64,000 nt of DNA from Aphanomyces cochlioides. Taxonomy: Eukaryota; Oomycota; Saprolegniomycetes; Saprolegniales; Verrucalvaceae. The stretch lies in contig JAHQRK010000003.1 of NCBI GenBank assembly GCA_019828595.1, forward strand, positions 682,001 through 746,000, given 5' to 3'. Below are positions 44,915 through 56,453 of this stretch, in pieces. A model generated the notes under the pieces. It was not told the DNA's origin, searched no databases, and saw only the letters and a list, made by a program, of their open reading frames with translations. How positions within the stretch are numbered: position 1 is the stretch's first letter; the number at the start of each line of letters is the position of its first letter. The position numbers were made by a program, and so were the translations under genes.

Positions 44915-47805
44915 TTAATAGCCAAAGACTTTAAGTTTGAGTGTTTCAGTGTCGGTGGCGTGGAAGATGTAAGTTCCTCCGCCTTGCCTCTTGTCTTGGA
45001 GCCACAATCCGTAGTACGTATTGCCATTTGCATAAGTCATTGCGCCTTGGCCATGACGGATGCCATTGATAAAAGTCCCGACAAAGACACTTCCGTCAGC
45101 ATAATGGATCGTGCCGGGCCCCACGCGGATATTGTGCTCCCATCCACCATCATAGACGTCGCCTTCCTACAAGATCGCCGTCAGTTCGATCGTGAGAAGG
45201 CTTCCTTACCTTGTTGGTGAAGCGGCCATGGCCATGCTGCTCTTCATTGACGAAATCGCCTTCGTACGTTTCACCATTCGTCCATTCGTAAACGCCATGG
45301 CCTTCGCGGCGTCCGTCGACCCACATGCCATCATACACATTTCCATCCAAGTATTTGTACCGCCCCTTGCCATTCCGCACACCGCAAGTCCACTCGCCAG
45401 CGTAATTCTCCTCCAAACTGCTCCCAGGACGCCATGTGAATGTTCCCACGCCGTCAAACTTGTCATCGCTCCACATGCCGCTGTAGATATCGCCATTTGC
45501 ATACCAAAATGTGCCTTGACCATGCCGTTTTTCATTGCGCCACATGCCGTCGTACTTGTGGCCACTTGAGTAAATCATCGCGCCGCGTCCGTTGACTGTT
45601 CCGTCTTCGAAGGCTCCTTCGTAAACGTTGCCGTTTGGCCATTCAAAGCGTCCTTGACCATGTTTCTTTGCCTGGACAAAGCTACCAGTATATCTACAGC
45701 GACAGTCATGACAGGATCTCCGTGGAAGACTCACCGATTGCCATTATGGTATGTCATGCGACCTTGGCCCTGAATATGTCCGTCGACAAACTCGCCTTCG
45801 TACATGGAGCCGCTCGCCCAAACGTAGATTCCACCGCGGCCGTGAAAACGATTGTCTTTCCATGGTCCTACGGCAAAAATTATGGCTCCCGCGGCTCATC
45901 CGCGGCGGCAATACCAATGTAGACATCTCCAGTCGTCGCGTAGCGATAGACGCCGAGTCCCTTGGCGACGTTGTTGTCGAATGTGCCGTCAAACGTATCG
46001 CCATTGGCAAAGATGTATCGGCCACGGCCATGTTTGAGATTCCGCCGCCAGGAACCAATGTATTTTTCACCGAGGGGCGAGATGAAGACACCTTCGCCAG
46101 AGCATTCGTCGCGCTCCCACATGCCAGAGTAAATGGCGCCATTTGGATAAAAGCAAACGCCACGGCCGGTTCGAACGCCTTGGGTCCATTCGCCCTACGA
46201 TCCAGGAGTCAATTTGCACTGATGGCTCAAGGAAGCTCTGCCTTGTACACTTCGCCATCCATCGAGAGGACGCCGAGTCCGTGGGCTTTTCCATGGGCAA
46301 ACATGCCTTTGTACGAGCTTCCATTGACCTGCGATTCTCCATTTAGTGTCGACTTCTAGATGGTAATGTACGGTTGAGAAGACGCCATGGCCGTGGTGAA
46401 CATTCCGCTGCCATTCTCCTTCGTAGATATCGCCTGCCGCGCTCGTGTGAATGCCTAAGATGACATCAAGACAGCGTTGTTGGTTAGAGACTACCTCGGC
46501 CTTGGATCTTTCCATCGCACCATTCGCCTTGATACATTTCTCCGTTGGGAAACTGCAGTATGCCAATTCCATGACGACGTCCTTGGTCCCATTGGCCTTG
46601 ATATCGCTTCCCAGTGACGCTTTCCAACACACCAATGCCCTGCCGTGCTTGTCAAGCTATCATTTGAGCAAAGAGAGACGTACGTGGCGCATTCCGTTGG
46701 ACCATTGACCATGGTATCGATCGCCGTTAGCATAGAAGTATTCCCCCCAGCCGTGGAAATTCCCGTCAAGGAAATCGCCGACGTACAAACTGCCGCTGGC
46801 AAACTTTGCCTTGGCAAAGGCTTTCTCCATGCCTTTGAACGCACTGATCCACAAGACGTGGTCGAATGCGTTTGTCTCGCTTGGAAGACGCCGCACCAAG
46901 TTACTCTGGTCGTCGTCTCCCTGCACTTCAGGCTCTTTCACGTGGAGATTTGCCGCCTTCACCTGCGGTCTTGGCGTCTCCTCTTTAGGGAGTTGTGTTG
47001 GCTCAACTGTGTTGCTTTCAACGACGACAGGCTCTTCAGGGACAGCGAGCGGCCAGTCCTTTGACTGAACAATGTTTGGCGTCGTCATCGTCACGGTACA
47101 AGTCGGACACGTGGGAAATGTGTAGCCGACATTTCTTCCTTGGCATACTTCGCAGTACCTACAGAGAGATATCATCCCCTCAAGACAGTGATGCTTTCGT
47201 TCAATACCAGGTGTGCAGAGTTCGCTTATGGTCGTGGATCTCGTTGGTCGTATGCGCGACAAAGGAACAATCGCGCCAGTCGCACTTGAGGAACTCCACG
47301 TACTCCCGCGGAGGCTGCCACTGACTGTCTTGAGTGTTCACTTCAAAGTAATAGAACTCATTCGTCCATGGATCAAGCAACTCTTGCCATGGTCCGATCG
47401 TTCGAATCGGAATACTTCGTGAAATGAGCTGTCGCATCGCCCACGGACTCTGGAGCACCATGTTTTGCCGCCGTCTTTCTCGCAAGGCTTTACGTCGGCC
47501 TCTACATGAATCAGTTAGTCATGATGTTTTCTTTAGACGTACAGACGCCCGCGTACAATCCGCTGAATTTGAATGGCAGATAGATGACGATGACGAGCGA
47601 TGCTGGCGACGACGCGACCTTTCCATCCTCGATAAAATCGTTGCAGTGAGGTCGCGACAAAGTTTTGCATGTTGGTCACGGTTTCTTCGTGTACTCTGGC
47701 ATTGCGGAGGAGGTCCAGCATGGCCACATCGAGTTGAGCCAGTCGGCGCTCGTAAATTCGCCGCAGAGTCTTCTCATATCCATGACGTGCGATCACAATG
47801 TGCAT
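44915..47805 (-). CDS. IQ-WW-zinc-finger-MORN repeat protein
   Basis: Multi-exon gene with an unusual domain order. The N-terminal part has two IQ-like segments (ATSLQRFYRGWKGRV; SAIQIQRIVRGRL). Exon 2 follows a 41-nt intron and holds a WW-like domain (GPWQELLDPWTNEFYYFEVN, then SQWQPP) and a C2H2-type finger (KCDWRDCSFVAHTTNEIHDH, KRTLH). Exon 3 has a Cys4 pattern (CEVCQGRNVGYTFPTCPTC). The rest is about 20 MORN repeats (for example YVGDFLDGNFHGWGEYFYAN; YEGAFEDGTVNGRGAMIYSS). MORN arrays occur in PIP kinases, junctophilins and flagellar proteins. The Met at 47805 directly follows an in-frame stop, supporting the start. Several introns within the MORN array are unresolved. Confidence 0.8.
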
Positions 47806-48109
47806 CACAGAGCACTAATTTTTTGCAGTGAAGATTGTGACGGTTCATCATCCACTCAGATCAAATGAGGTCAAATGCGCCGGGAAACACCTCTACCTCA
47901 TCAGAGAGCGCGCTCAGTCAGTCATGACTTATGAATTGCCGAGAGCTCGCAGCTCACTCTCGTCTTGCATCCTCTGGTGTTCCTCCAGCTCCAAAGCTCT
48001 AGGTGTCAGTCGATGTCAATTGTATTTACTTCAACCCCCACACCCCTTAACCCTTCAACCCTTCAGACCCTGAACCCCTTGCAGTGTTGAAATATCGAAA
48101 GATCGCAAC
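47806..48109. other. Intergenic with degenerate ACCCTT repeats
   Basis: About 300 bp between divergent genes. Around 48032-48080 lies a C-rich run of imperfect ACCC(T)T(A/C)A units (ACCCCTTAACCCTTCAACCC and further). It is telomere-like but not a perfect array. No gene seen. Confidence 0.5.
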
Positions 48110-50001
48110 ATGGACGCCATGAAGGCTGTCGTGGTCATGGCGGTATGGATCACCGCTTTCGTCTCGAGCGCGGTGTCGAGTGTGCATGAACCTCGAGGGA
48201 TTCCAGTAACAACGGAGGTTGTCGCTATTTTGCCAGAACCGTCAGTCCAGCAACAAGCTCAGCGGCTGTGTGAAATGTATCCAGGCAACGACACATGCAT
48301 CGAGGTCAAGATCATCTTGACGACGCTTCTCACGCATGCTATAGATCACAGCGTCTATCGAAGCCCATGTGAGTTATCTCCACCAACAGGAGCTCGATTT
48401 TGCCATCGTGAACCTGACAATCCCCCTACTGCCAATTTTGTTCCCTGTGGCTGTGGATGGAAGGACGTACTTCTTGTCACTCACACCTCGGCGTGATCCT
48501 GCGCTAGCCGTCGCGCTCTTTTGTCGAGAGCGCGCGGTATTGACAATCGATCAATGTGCTGTTATTTATGCCCATGCAGTGGCCAAGACTCGCTTTGAGT
48601 TTAACGAAGCCTCAAGCGAAAACCATTACTTCAGCAGCGTGCGTCCTGGTCAACTCTGTCCCATCAACCAGCGGATCTACTTGGAACTCGATCGCACACT
48701 TGAGGATTCGAGCTACTTTCTCGACAAAGCCATTGAGCCAACGTATAAAGGTTTCACCAAGAAGGACGAGCCCATGTTCATTGAAACCAAGCTCATCGCC
48801 CAGCCGGGGCCATTGATGGTTATGCTAACCAACGGGTCGTCGTACCTCCATGCAGTGTTCCTCTTCATGGTCAATCCATCAATCCAACTCTCTGTCAAAG
48901 AGGACCGTCTCGTCGTCGCCCTGGACGGCGTTGATATTCGTGATTCCAGGCAACGCATCTGTGTGAGACTCAAACGCCAAGGGGCTTCGGCTGCCTTTCA
49001 TTGCCTGCGCATGGAGCCATCTATTGTGCAAGAGAGCTCGTCTACTTCGGCAACGTTAGTGGTTCCTCTTCCCACTGCGGACTATGTCTTTGGTCTCGTC
49101 GTGAATGAATACAACAAGTGCATCTGCCGATCGCCAACGCTCGACTTGCCAAAGCGAGAGAGCATCATACAGCCATTACTTCCTCCAGAGCTTATTTCTC
49201 CACCTCGACGGCATCCCAACCTCGTGCACGATCCAGCATCGCCGCTGCATACCTTTTATGACCAAGAGTGGGGTTTCTACTCGCAAAATGGCGAAGACGG
49301 CGTGCTCCAAGCGCTCTTTGAGCTCGTCCCTCCGTCTCCATCCAAGAAATTCGTCGAGTTTGGCGTCCAAGATGGCAGCGAGTGCAACACGAGATACCTC
49401 CGCGAGTTCCACAACTGGTCTGGTGTTCTTTTCGACGGCAGCTACGCCAACGCCTACATCAACTTGCACAGGTTTGTCCTTCTAGCCTTCTTGCATCTTC
49501 CTGAAAAATGTTTCTAGGGAATGGATCACGGTCGAGAACGTAGCGTCGCTATTTGAAACGCGTGGCGTCCCCAAAGACGTGGATTTACTCGTCGTCGACA
49601 TTGATTTCAACGACTACCACGTCCTCCAAGCCATTCTCGAAGCAGGCTTCGCGCCCCGTGTGATTCTCGCCGAAGTCAACAGCCATTTCCGCGATGCTCG
49701 AGTCGTTAGTTACGACAATGAAGGCTGGGACACCATCACGAGCTACTTTGGAGCGACTCCTCGAGCCTTCCAAGCGTTTCTCAGCCCTCAGTACACGTTG
49801 GTCTACTGCGAATCCCATGGCGTCAACTGTTTCTTTGTCGCGACGGCGCTGTGGCCATTTCAACCTCCGCCAAGGCTCGACGACGTCCACATGCCGCCCA
49901 ACTTTTTCGGCAAAGGCTGGTCGTATCCTCCGCGCCAAGATGGACAAGACAAGTGGATTCATCTCGCTCACTCTGCCCCGACAAACTCGACGGCTAACTG
50001 A
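48110..50001 (+). CDS. Secreted protein with methyltransferase-like C-terminal domain
   Basis: 602-residue model from exons 48110-48352, 48390-49471 and 49518-50001. A signal peptide is visible (AVVVMAVWITAFVSSAVSSV). The central 300 residues are unrecognised, with scattered Cys and several beta-rich stretches. From about residue 390 a Rossmann-like block appears: WGFYSQNGEDGVLQALFELV, KKFVEFGVQDGSECNTRYL, WSGVLFDGSY, and DVDLLVVDIDFNDYHVLQAI. That order resembles FkbM-type (Methyltransf_21) SAM-dependent methyltransferases: motif I is the Glu-Phe-Gly-x-Gln-Asp-Gly, motif II Leu-Phe-Asp. Substrate unknown; secretion-pathway glycan or protein methylation is inference. The first intron (37 nt, GTCTAT donor) is the weakest junction. 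Confidence 0.65.
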
Positions 50002-50019
50002 AGAGGAAGCTACATTACG

Positions 50020-51165
50020 TCAAAGCGTTGCGTGGACTTTGGACAAACGACTGAGTCGAGATGGATAGACGGACAATCGCACGTGGCTCAGTCGATCTTC
50101 AGCGTCTTGACGAGCTTGATGCGACGCGGAGGTAAAGGCGTCGACGGCATGTTTAGCGAAATTGGCGCCGTTGGCATCCTGCAACTCGCTCATGCGGCCA
50201 ACGATGGATCGTCGGTTGCATTCCGTGAGGAACCAGCACTGCATGGAAAGTGAAGATTGTTTCTTTGGATGACGCATGGCGTTTGTATGCACGAGCGTCT
50301 CGGCTAGCTCGCCGTCCGTCATGTGAATCGTCCATGCCATGTTGGACTGCGTCGTGATCGTCGGCCCACCGCCGTAGAGTTCGTGGAGTGTACACCAGAT
50401 GAGTTCATGCACGACGCGGAAGTCGCCGCCCCGCTTGGCGTGGAGTTTGCCTTGGTAGAACGACAGGAGCGAGTGGTTGGAGATGCGACCGGGGTGTGCT
50501 CGCTGTCGCTGCGTGTAGTCAAACCAGTGCTGAAGCCACGACGCACTGACGACGTAGTATTGAGCGGACGCGGACGGCTTGACAGTCTTGAGATGTTTGC
50601 GGACACGCATGAGCTTGTCGAAGTCTTGCTCTGGCGTCGTGTACCGAGGGGTGGGCACGATCAACGATGCTGACGGCACGTTGCTCTGGACTCGAGCGTC
50701 GCCGAGTGCTTCGAGGGTTTGCAAGACACTGCAGCAGAGGCGACAAGTGCGTTCGAGTTGGCTCGACCGAATGGACGCACGTGCTGGAGAGCAGGCATTG
50801 CATACGAGACGGCCGCAGAGACGACAGTGATGCTTGCGTTTCATGAAATGAAAAGCGTCGTGGCAGATGACGCACATGGTGCTCTCCGCGTTGTCCATCC
50901 ACGTCACGCCAAGGAGAGGCACGTCGGCGTCGAACGAGAGGCAAAAGACATGTCGTTGTTGTGGCTGCTGCAGCTGTAGGTGCCGCATATTCCGTCGGTG
51001 GATGAAGAATGCATCCACGACTTGGTTGCAGTGCATCTCTCTCAGCATCTCCTCTGAACTCTCGACGCATCTTCGGCTGAGAACGCAACTCAGTCGATTT
51101 GCTGGTTCCTGTTGGACGACGAACGATATACAGGTGACGAGATGCACGTGAAATGCTGGAAGCAT
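50020..51165 (-). CDS. FYVE zinc-finger plus DUSP-like domain protein
   Basis: Single-exon 381-residue protein. At about residues 89-150 is a FYVE-type double zinc finger: WMDNAESTMCVICHDAFHFM, then KRKHHCRLCGRLVCNACS and RTCRLC, with the basic Arg-Lys-His-His-Cys-Arg motif that binds PI3P on endosomes. At about 205-285 is a DUSP-like domain: SASWLQHWFDYTQ, PGRISNHSLLSFYQGKL, VVHELIWCTLHELYGGGPTI. DUSP domains are normally found in ubiquitin-specific proteases; no protease domain is present here. The tail is unstructured. It is convergent with the secreted methyltransferase-like gene (18 bp between stops). Confidence 0.8.
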   Translation of the reverse strand: MLPAFHVHLVTCISFVVQQEPANRLSCVLSRRCVESSEEMLREMHCNQVVDAFFIHRRNMRHLQLQQPQQRHVFCLSFDADVPLLGVTWMDNAESTMCVICHDAFHFMKRKHHCRLCGRLVCNACSPARASIRSSQLERTCRLCCSVLQTLEALGDARVQSNVPSASLIVPTPRYTTPEQDFDKLMRVRKHLKTVKPSASAQYYVVSASWLQHWFDYTQRQRAHPGRISNHSLLSFYQGKLHAKRGGDFRVVHELIWCTLHELYGGGPTITTQSNMAWTIHMTDGELAETLVHTNAMRHPKKQSSLSMQCWFLTECNRRSIVGRMSELQDANGANFAKHAVDAFTSASHQARQDAEDRLSHVRLSVYPSRLSRLSKVHATL

Positions 51166-51321
51166 GAGAAGAACCCATCAGCAGCGACCGCCCAAGGATA
51201 CAAGGGCGAGGAAGAGAAGTGGTCGACACCAATCGACGTTCCATTTCAGGCGTCGAGACTTCGACGAGGTTGACGAGGAAGAGGAGGATGTATTTCATAA
51301 GAGACAAGAGGAGGAGAGGAA

Positions 51322-52753
51322 CTACAGCATGGATTCTCGGGCGGCGTAGTCGTTGGACCAAAAGTCGCTCGTGTATGGCTTGGCAAAGTTGTCGGCGGCA
51401 TCAGGCGGATGATACCAGTAATTGAGCGCCAAGTGGCCATCTTCCCCGAACGACATGACCTCGTGGAACCAAGACGCTGGAAGATAGAGCATTTCCCCGA
51501 CGTCGACGTCGCAGAATGCAGCCTTGGCATGACGGAAGCGAGGAAACTCTTGGTCGAGTTCGTCCGGTGGACGTTGTGTCTTGACGCGACTGAAGTTGAT
51601 CGGATCCTTGATGGTTTTGTCCACCAATGGATCGTTGGAGGAGTCAATCTCGTCCTCATCTCCGATTTCATTGTCTTCGCCATCGTCATCATTATCGTTA
51701 TCGTCACCATCGTCTTCATCTCCTTCCTCATCAAACTCGGCTTCCATAGCATCTTCCATCGCACGCTCGAGCTTTTCCTCAGCGACGGCAACACGTTCCG
51801 CTGCGCCAGGAACATTGTTGGCCAAGTCGCGCTCTGCTGCTGCCAGCTGCAAGTTTATTCAGTCTCGTTCAATCATCAAGGCATACCTCGGCTTCAGCTT
51901 CTTGTTGTGCTGTAAATGCAGTGGCGGCTTGCTCGGACTTCAAGTCGGCGCCATAGGCAGTTGTTTCTTCGCCTTCGTAGTTGATGCGGCCATTCGGATG
52001 GACTTTCAAGAGGTTGCCACGGGTGTACATGGCCTCGACGTCGCCAGGACTATAGAGCCGAAACTTCTTGCGGCCTCGCAGAAGAATGTACAAATTGTCG
52101 TGGTAGTCGTGGTGGAGGCCGCTCGTCGATCCATCCTTGGACAATCCCATCCAAATGTTGATGTTCTGCGGAATCAAATGGCCCTACGTCGAGTCAGCGT
52201 CAAGTGTAGCGTCGCGGAAACCTACCATGAGCTCTGGTGAGACTGGGAAATCGCCAGATAAAGCTTGGACGAACGGAGCCATCAGCTGCGGTCGGCCGGT
52301 CACTGGGTCAGCTTGAACATCCTGCGTTGTGAGGTAATGCAACGCGTCCTTGGCTTCAACGAGTTGGATAAAGTCGGCAAATGTCAAAGACACTTCATTT
52401 CCTTGGCCGTATGAATCCGAAATCGAAGCACGTTCTTCGACCATTAACTTCTGGGCGCCAGTGGCTTCTTTCAAATACGCATTCGTCCATTTTGCCGGCG
52501 CTTGGAAGGTTTTGTCTTGGATGAATCCTTTGATCACAACTGGTCGTCGCATCTTGACATAGTCGGCATAAAAAGTCTCCGGCGTCAAGTCCTTCACGTC
52601 AACTGTATCCAAGACGTAGTCAGCACGCGGAACTTCCCATCCTGTATATTGCACTCGGCTGTCTCGCTTGGCTTTCTTCTGAGCCGCGTGGTCGCCACGC
52701 GCACTTCGCTTGGACATCTTTTGTGTACCTCTGTGCTTGACATCATGGGCCAA
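51322..52753 (-). CDS. JmjC-domain oxygenase with acidic insertion
   Basis: 449-residue protein from exons 52226-52753, 51887-52183 and 51322-51846 (introns 42 and 40 nt). It is a cupin-type Fe(II)/2-oxoglutarate oxygenase. Visible features: a basic N-terminus, MRRPVVIKGFI, the metal-binding His-x-Asp in TSGLHHDYHDNLYILLRGRK, and the distal His in LYLPASWFHEVMSF. Between these is a 45-60 residue insert rich in Asp/Glu (EEGDEDDGDDNDNDDDGEDN) preceded by a helical Ala/Glu segment. It resembles the JMJD7/bifunctional arginine demethylase-lysyl hydroxylase subfamily more than histone KDMs. A second Met at residue 13 could be the start. Confidence 0.85.
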
Positions 52754-53157
52754 TCCTTTCCTTGCAGTTCATCCCGTACAAGGTAAGATTTGATTCATAT
52801 TTCAAATGCATTTTAAATATATTTGCTTTCAATTTCAGAATGAAATTCTGATTACAATATTTTAAATAAATTTTAATTACTTGACTACACCTGAAGTTGA
52901 AACTTTTGCATTTTAAATTGTTGCATACAAATAATATAATATCTAATGCATATATTTTGTATAATTGCACTATTACAATATGTTCCGGGTCAGGGGGCAT
53001 CGCGATGCATCTGAGACTTGCCGTGGCAGACAAAGTCAAGTCTTTCTCGTGGAAACCAGCCGATGCTCCTCGTTCGAACAATCCCACCCGGTGGCTGGGC
53101 CTTGGGTCTTGACACCTCCAAACGTATGACATCTCTTCATATGTATTTGATTCAAAT
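52754..53157. other. AT-rich intergenic region
   Basis: About 400 bp. Bases 52780-52985 are strongly AT-rich with repeated TTTAAAT/ATTTTAAAT elements, directly upstream of the JmjC start. No gene seen. Confidence 0.55.
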
Positions 53158-54128
53158 TTAAATATCGCTGCATCCTACAATGGACAAGTCGCCAAGTTGC
53201 ATCATGGCTCGGTCGTCTCCATGATCCATGGCATCGTAGGAGGCTTGGTTGCTGTTGGAGGACGAACCTAGTTAGCAGATGAGAGTCAAACATACCATGG
53301 ACGCCATACCTGTGTCGTCTTCAAGGCGACTTGGTGGTGGGTCCAGACGTACGCGATATACGGCGCTGCCACGCCTGGACCAGCACGTGGTCTGGTCTTC
53401 AGTGGTTGGGTCGTCGTCTGAACCACCGCGTCCTTCATGCTTGGGTCGACTGGTGGAGCCAGGAGTTGGCCCACCTGCGGCGCGGCCGTTGGAACATCGG
53501 GTGGACTCTCGACAAGTCGTCCTTCAGTAAGCTGAAAGGGGGCTGTCGCAGGAGACGCGATGGCAGTGGAGATGGTCGTGCGTTGCTGCTCGGCTTGAGT
53601 CGCTGGCATGCATGGATCACCTGGCATCGTGTGCGTGTCGTCCATCTGTGGCTCGGGGTCAACGGTTGGCAATGGAAGAGCCACAGGCATCAGGTGCGTG
53701 TCGATGATCACAGGCTCTGGCACAGGGTCAACCGCTGGCATGGGAAGAGCCACAGGCATCAGGTGCGTGTCGATGATCACAGGCTCTGGCACAGGGTCAA
53801 CCGCTGGCACGAGAAGAGCAACAAGCATCAGGTGCGCGTCGTCCATGGCATGGTGCGGTCGTTGCGCGTCGGCATCCAGGATCGGCTCGTGGCGAGGTTA
53901 GCGTCGCTGGCGATTTGCTCGTGGTTGCGGTCTTCGGAATAGCGCGTTTGCAGCCGCCACGGCTTTGCGCATTTGTTCGACTCGGCCCACGTCGTAGCGG
54001 TGTGCGTTCCAGGTGGGCTTCTGCATGTCGTCTGCGTTTGCTCTTGGTCGAAAAATGGAAATGGAAGCTCGCCGCCGTTGAGTGCCATGGCAGAACAAGC
54101 GTTTCACATTGGCGCGACAACGTCCCAC
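53158..54128 (-). CDS. Low-complexity repeat protein, model uncertain
   Basis: Several minus-strand frames look coding but do not join cleanly. 53286-53846 encodes three diverged copies of a 23-residue unit (HLMPVALPMPAVDPVPEPVI then IDT) and a Thr/Pro-rich tail. In the same frame, upstream, is a piece with ADDMQKPTWNAHRYDVGRVE, separated by a TAA at 53898-53900 that must lie in an intron or be a real break. A likely last exon (near 53158-53270) reads QASYDAMDHGDDRAMMQLGD. Two ATTGG boxes at 54300-54304 and 54328-54332 would suit a minus-strand promoter. Coordinates are approximate. Confidence 0.3.
53651..53850. repeat. Three tandem copies of a 69-bp unit
   Basis: GCATCAGGTGCG recurs at 53687, 53756 and 53825, exactly 69 bp apart, within longer near-identical units (GTCGATGATCACAGGCTCTG in the first two). 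69 bp is 23 codons, so copy-number change would keep frame. Confidence 0.85.
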
Positions 54129-54724
54129 CCAAATATTTCACATTTGGCAGATGTCCTACCCGAGAGGCGTTCGTCTTGCTTGATGCTGCATCTTGACTTT
54201 GTCGTTTTCTTGACACGCTGACAGTGCCGTTCCACTAGCCACAAGTGGATCTCTTGTCGTGTAGCGGCTTGTAGAAGGGCTGTGAAGTGAGGCCATCGGA
54301 TTGGTCAATATGGACTCCAGACACCGGATTGGCTGAAAAGGATTTAGAAAGGCAATGGACAATTCAAAGTTGTGCCATTTGTGCTGGAGTCTCGAGTGAA
54401 GGAGGCCATCCTTCCATGCCGTCGTGTGTTGCGATCGATGATTCCAAGTTTGCTGTCAAGTTTCCCGTCTTTCGTCTACTTGTATGACTTGTTGAGGGTC
54501 TGCTATGCTTTGATCTTTTGAATCGCCCCTCGGAGATCTCCAGTGTATGGCCGACGAAAGTTCCATGTCAGGGGCTGTCGTGACATCTGAGGTCAATGCA
54601 TCATGACAGGAACAAGACAAAACAAGATGGAGACGAGACTAGCCAAGTTGATTCTATTAATTGATCCGATGGAGCAACGAGCGACGGCGTTCACTACTAA
54701 CACACACATATCGCCGACGTTCCT
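54129..54724. other. Intergenic
   Basis: About 600 bp between the uncertain repeat-protein model and the DNAJC7-like stop. It holds two ATTGG boxes (near 54300 and 54328). Open frames are short and mostly begin at non-ATG codons. No supported gene. Confidence 0.45.
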
Positions 54725-56281
54725 CTAAAATCGGAAGCTGGTGCCGCTGCCACCGTGACTGTGTCCACCTCGGCCAAATCCGCCACCGCCGCCAAAACCT
54801 CCGCCGCCGAATCCGCCACCACCAAAACCACCACCGCCGCCAAAGCCACCCATGCCGCCCATACCGTTTTGGCCTTGGAAGAACATTTGGAAGATGTCGT
54901 TGGGGTTCATGCCGCCCATGCCACCAGGTCCAGCCATGTCATTATCCAAGTCTTCAAGATCGACGCCAGAGTCGTATCTTTGCTTCTTCTGTGGGTCCGA
55001 CAAAACGGCGTAAGCTTCACCGACATCCTTGAAGTCGATTTCTGCTTGCTTCTTCTCTTCGTCCGTCTTGTTGGCATGTCGATCTGGATGGTATTTGAGT
55101 GCAGACTTGCGGTATGCCTTCTTGATGTCCGCGTCTGTGGCGGTTTGAGGAATCTCCAAGATCTTGTAGTAGTCCTTTCGCTTGGCCTTCTTGAGCAAGA
55201 GTTTGGTCTCACGAATATATTGCGCGTATTGACGCTGCTGATCTTCGCCGACCAACTTGGATGCGGTTTCGTATTCGCGCAAGGCTTGTTCCAAGTTGTC
55301 TTTGCCACCAATATCCTTGAGGCACTGGGCTTTTCGAAGATAGGCCTTGACGTAGGAGCTGTCGTAGTAGATAGCCTTGTCGCAGTCTCTGATAGCTTCT
55401 TCGTTCTTGTTGAGTTTGGCGAGAGCAGCAGCACGGTTGCAATGCAGCTTAGCATTGTACGACTTGTTGGAAGGGTCAATCGAAAGGCACTCCGTGTACG
55501 CTTCGACGGCGTCTTGGAATCGACCGGCCTTGAAATGATCGTTTGCAGCTTCCTTTTGTGTATCCAAAGCGCGAATTCGTTTGATTTCCTTGACAAACTT
55601 GCCGTTGTCAGGATCTGCACGCAAAGCTTCTTGCAAGTGACGGATTGCACTGGTGAACTCTCCTTGGAAGTATAGACATTGTGCACGCAAGAAGAGAACA
55701 TCTGGGGACGACGAGTCAGAGCGCATCAACTGAGTCAAGACAGCGAACGCTTCATCATATCGTTCGCATCCAATCAAGGCTTCAGCTCGCCACTTCTTCA
55801 AATCGTTCGAGTGTGTACAAATCTGAAGGGCGCTGTCGAAGCAGAACGAGGCTTCACGGAATTTGCCCGCTTTGACATGATCACGGCCGCGCTTGATTTT
55901 TTCCATCGCGATTTCGGCAGAGCGTCGATCGTTGATCAATGTGGGGTCGTTGGGATCTTTCATCAAACCAGCTTGGTAGGTCTTGATCGCAGCTTCCAAA
56001 TCCCCCAAAGCGACTTGTGCTTTTGCTTTGCGTTGGTATCCTCGAAGGAACGTAGGTTCCATCGCAATCGAGCGCGACGCGTCGCCGATCGCTTCTTGGT
56101 ACTTATTCAACATCAAGTACCCGGCCGCACGATTGGCATAATACGCTGCCATCGTTGGGGAGAGCTCAATTGCCATCGTATACATATCGATGGCACCTCG
56201 GTAGTCTCCCTTCTTGTAGAGATCATTCCCCTTGGTCTTCCATTCCTCGGCAGACGCGTCGTTGTTTCCACCGAACTCCAT
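54725..56281 (-). CDS. DNAJC7: TPR-J co-chaperone (DNAJC7-like)
   Basis: Single-exon 518-residue co-chaperone linking Hsp70 and Hsp90. Three TPR clusters lie at about 11-115, 125-235 and 245-345 ([60 protein letters not shown]). A J domain follows at about 370-440 with the essential HPD ([19 protein letters not shown]). The C-terminus is Gly/Phe-rich ([20 protein letters not shown]) and ends SGTSFRF; the Gly-rich tail is longer than in animal DNAJC7. No zinc-finger or type I/II J-protein substrate domain is present, supporting class III. Confidence 0.93.
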   Translation of the reverse strand: MEFGGNNDASAEEWKTKGNDLYKKGDYRGAIDMYTMAIELSPTMAAYYANRAAGYLMLNKYQEAIGDASRSIAMEPTFLRGYQRKAKAQVALGDLEAAIKTYQAGLMKDPNDPTLINDRRSAEIAMEKIKRGRDHVKAGKFREASFCFDSALQICTHSNDLKKWRAEALIGCERYDEAFAVLTQLMRSDSSSPDVLFLRAQCLYFQGEFTSAIRHLQEALRADPDNGKFVKEIKRIRALDTQKEAANDHFKAGRFQDAVEAYTECLSIDPSNKSYNAKLHCNRAAALAKLNKNEEAIRDCDKAIYYDSSYVKAYLRKAQCLKDIGGKDNLEQALREYETASKLVGEDQQRQYAQYIRETKLLLKKAKRKDYYKILEIPQTATDADIKKAYRKSALKYHPDRHANKTDEEKKQAEIDFKDVGEAYAVLSDPQKKQRYDSGVDLEDLDNDMAGPGGMGGMNPNDIFQMFFQGQNGMGGMGGFGGGGGFGGGGFGGGGFGGGGGFGRGGHSHGGSGTSFRF

Positions 56282-56453
56282 CCTTTTCCAAATGAACGCC
56301 GCGTACCGTCCAGTCGAGCTTTGCCGAAATCAAATTCTAATTAGGTTTTTAATCCGATTTCGACTTAGTGTTCAAACAATCTATACAAATTTCAAGATAT
56401 GAGTCAGTTCCTCAGTGTTTCACACTTTCGAATTTTCCAGAATGAGATGAATG

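Noticed and set aside
48032..48080. Interstitial telomere
   Set aside because: The ACCCTT-like units are imperfect and only about 50 bp long; a true telomeric array would be regular.
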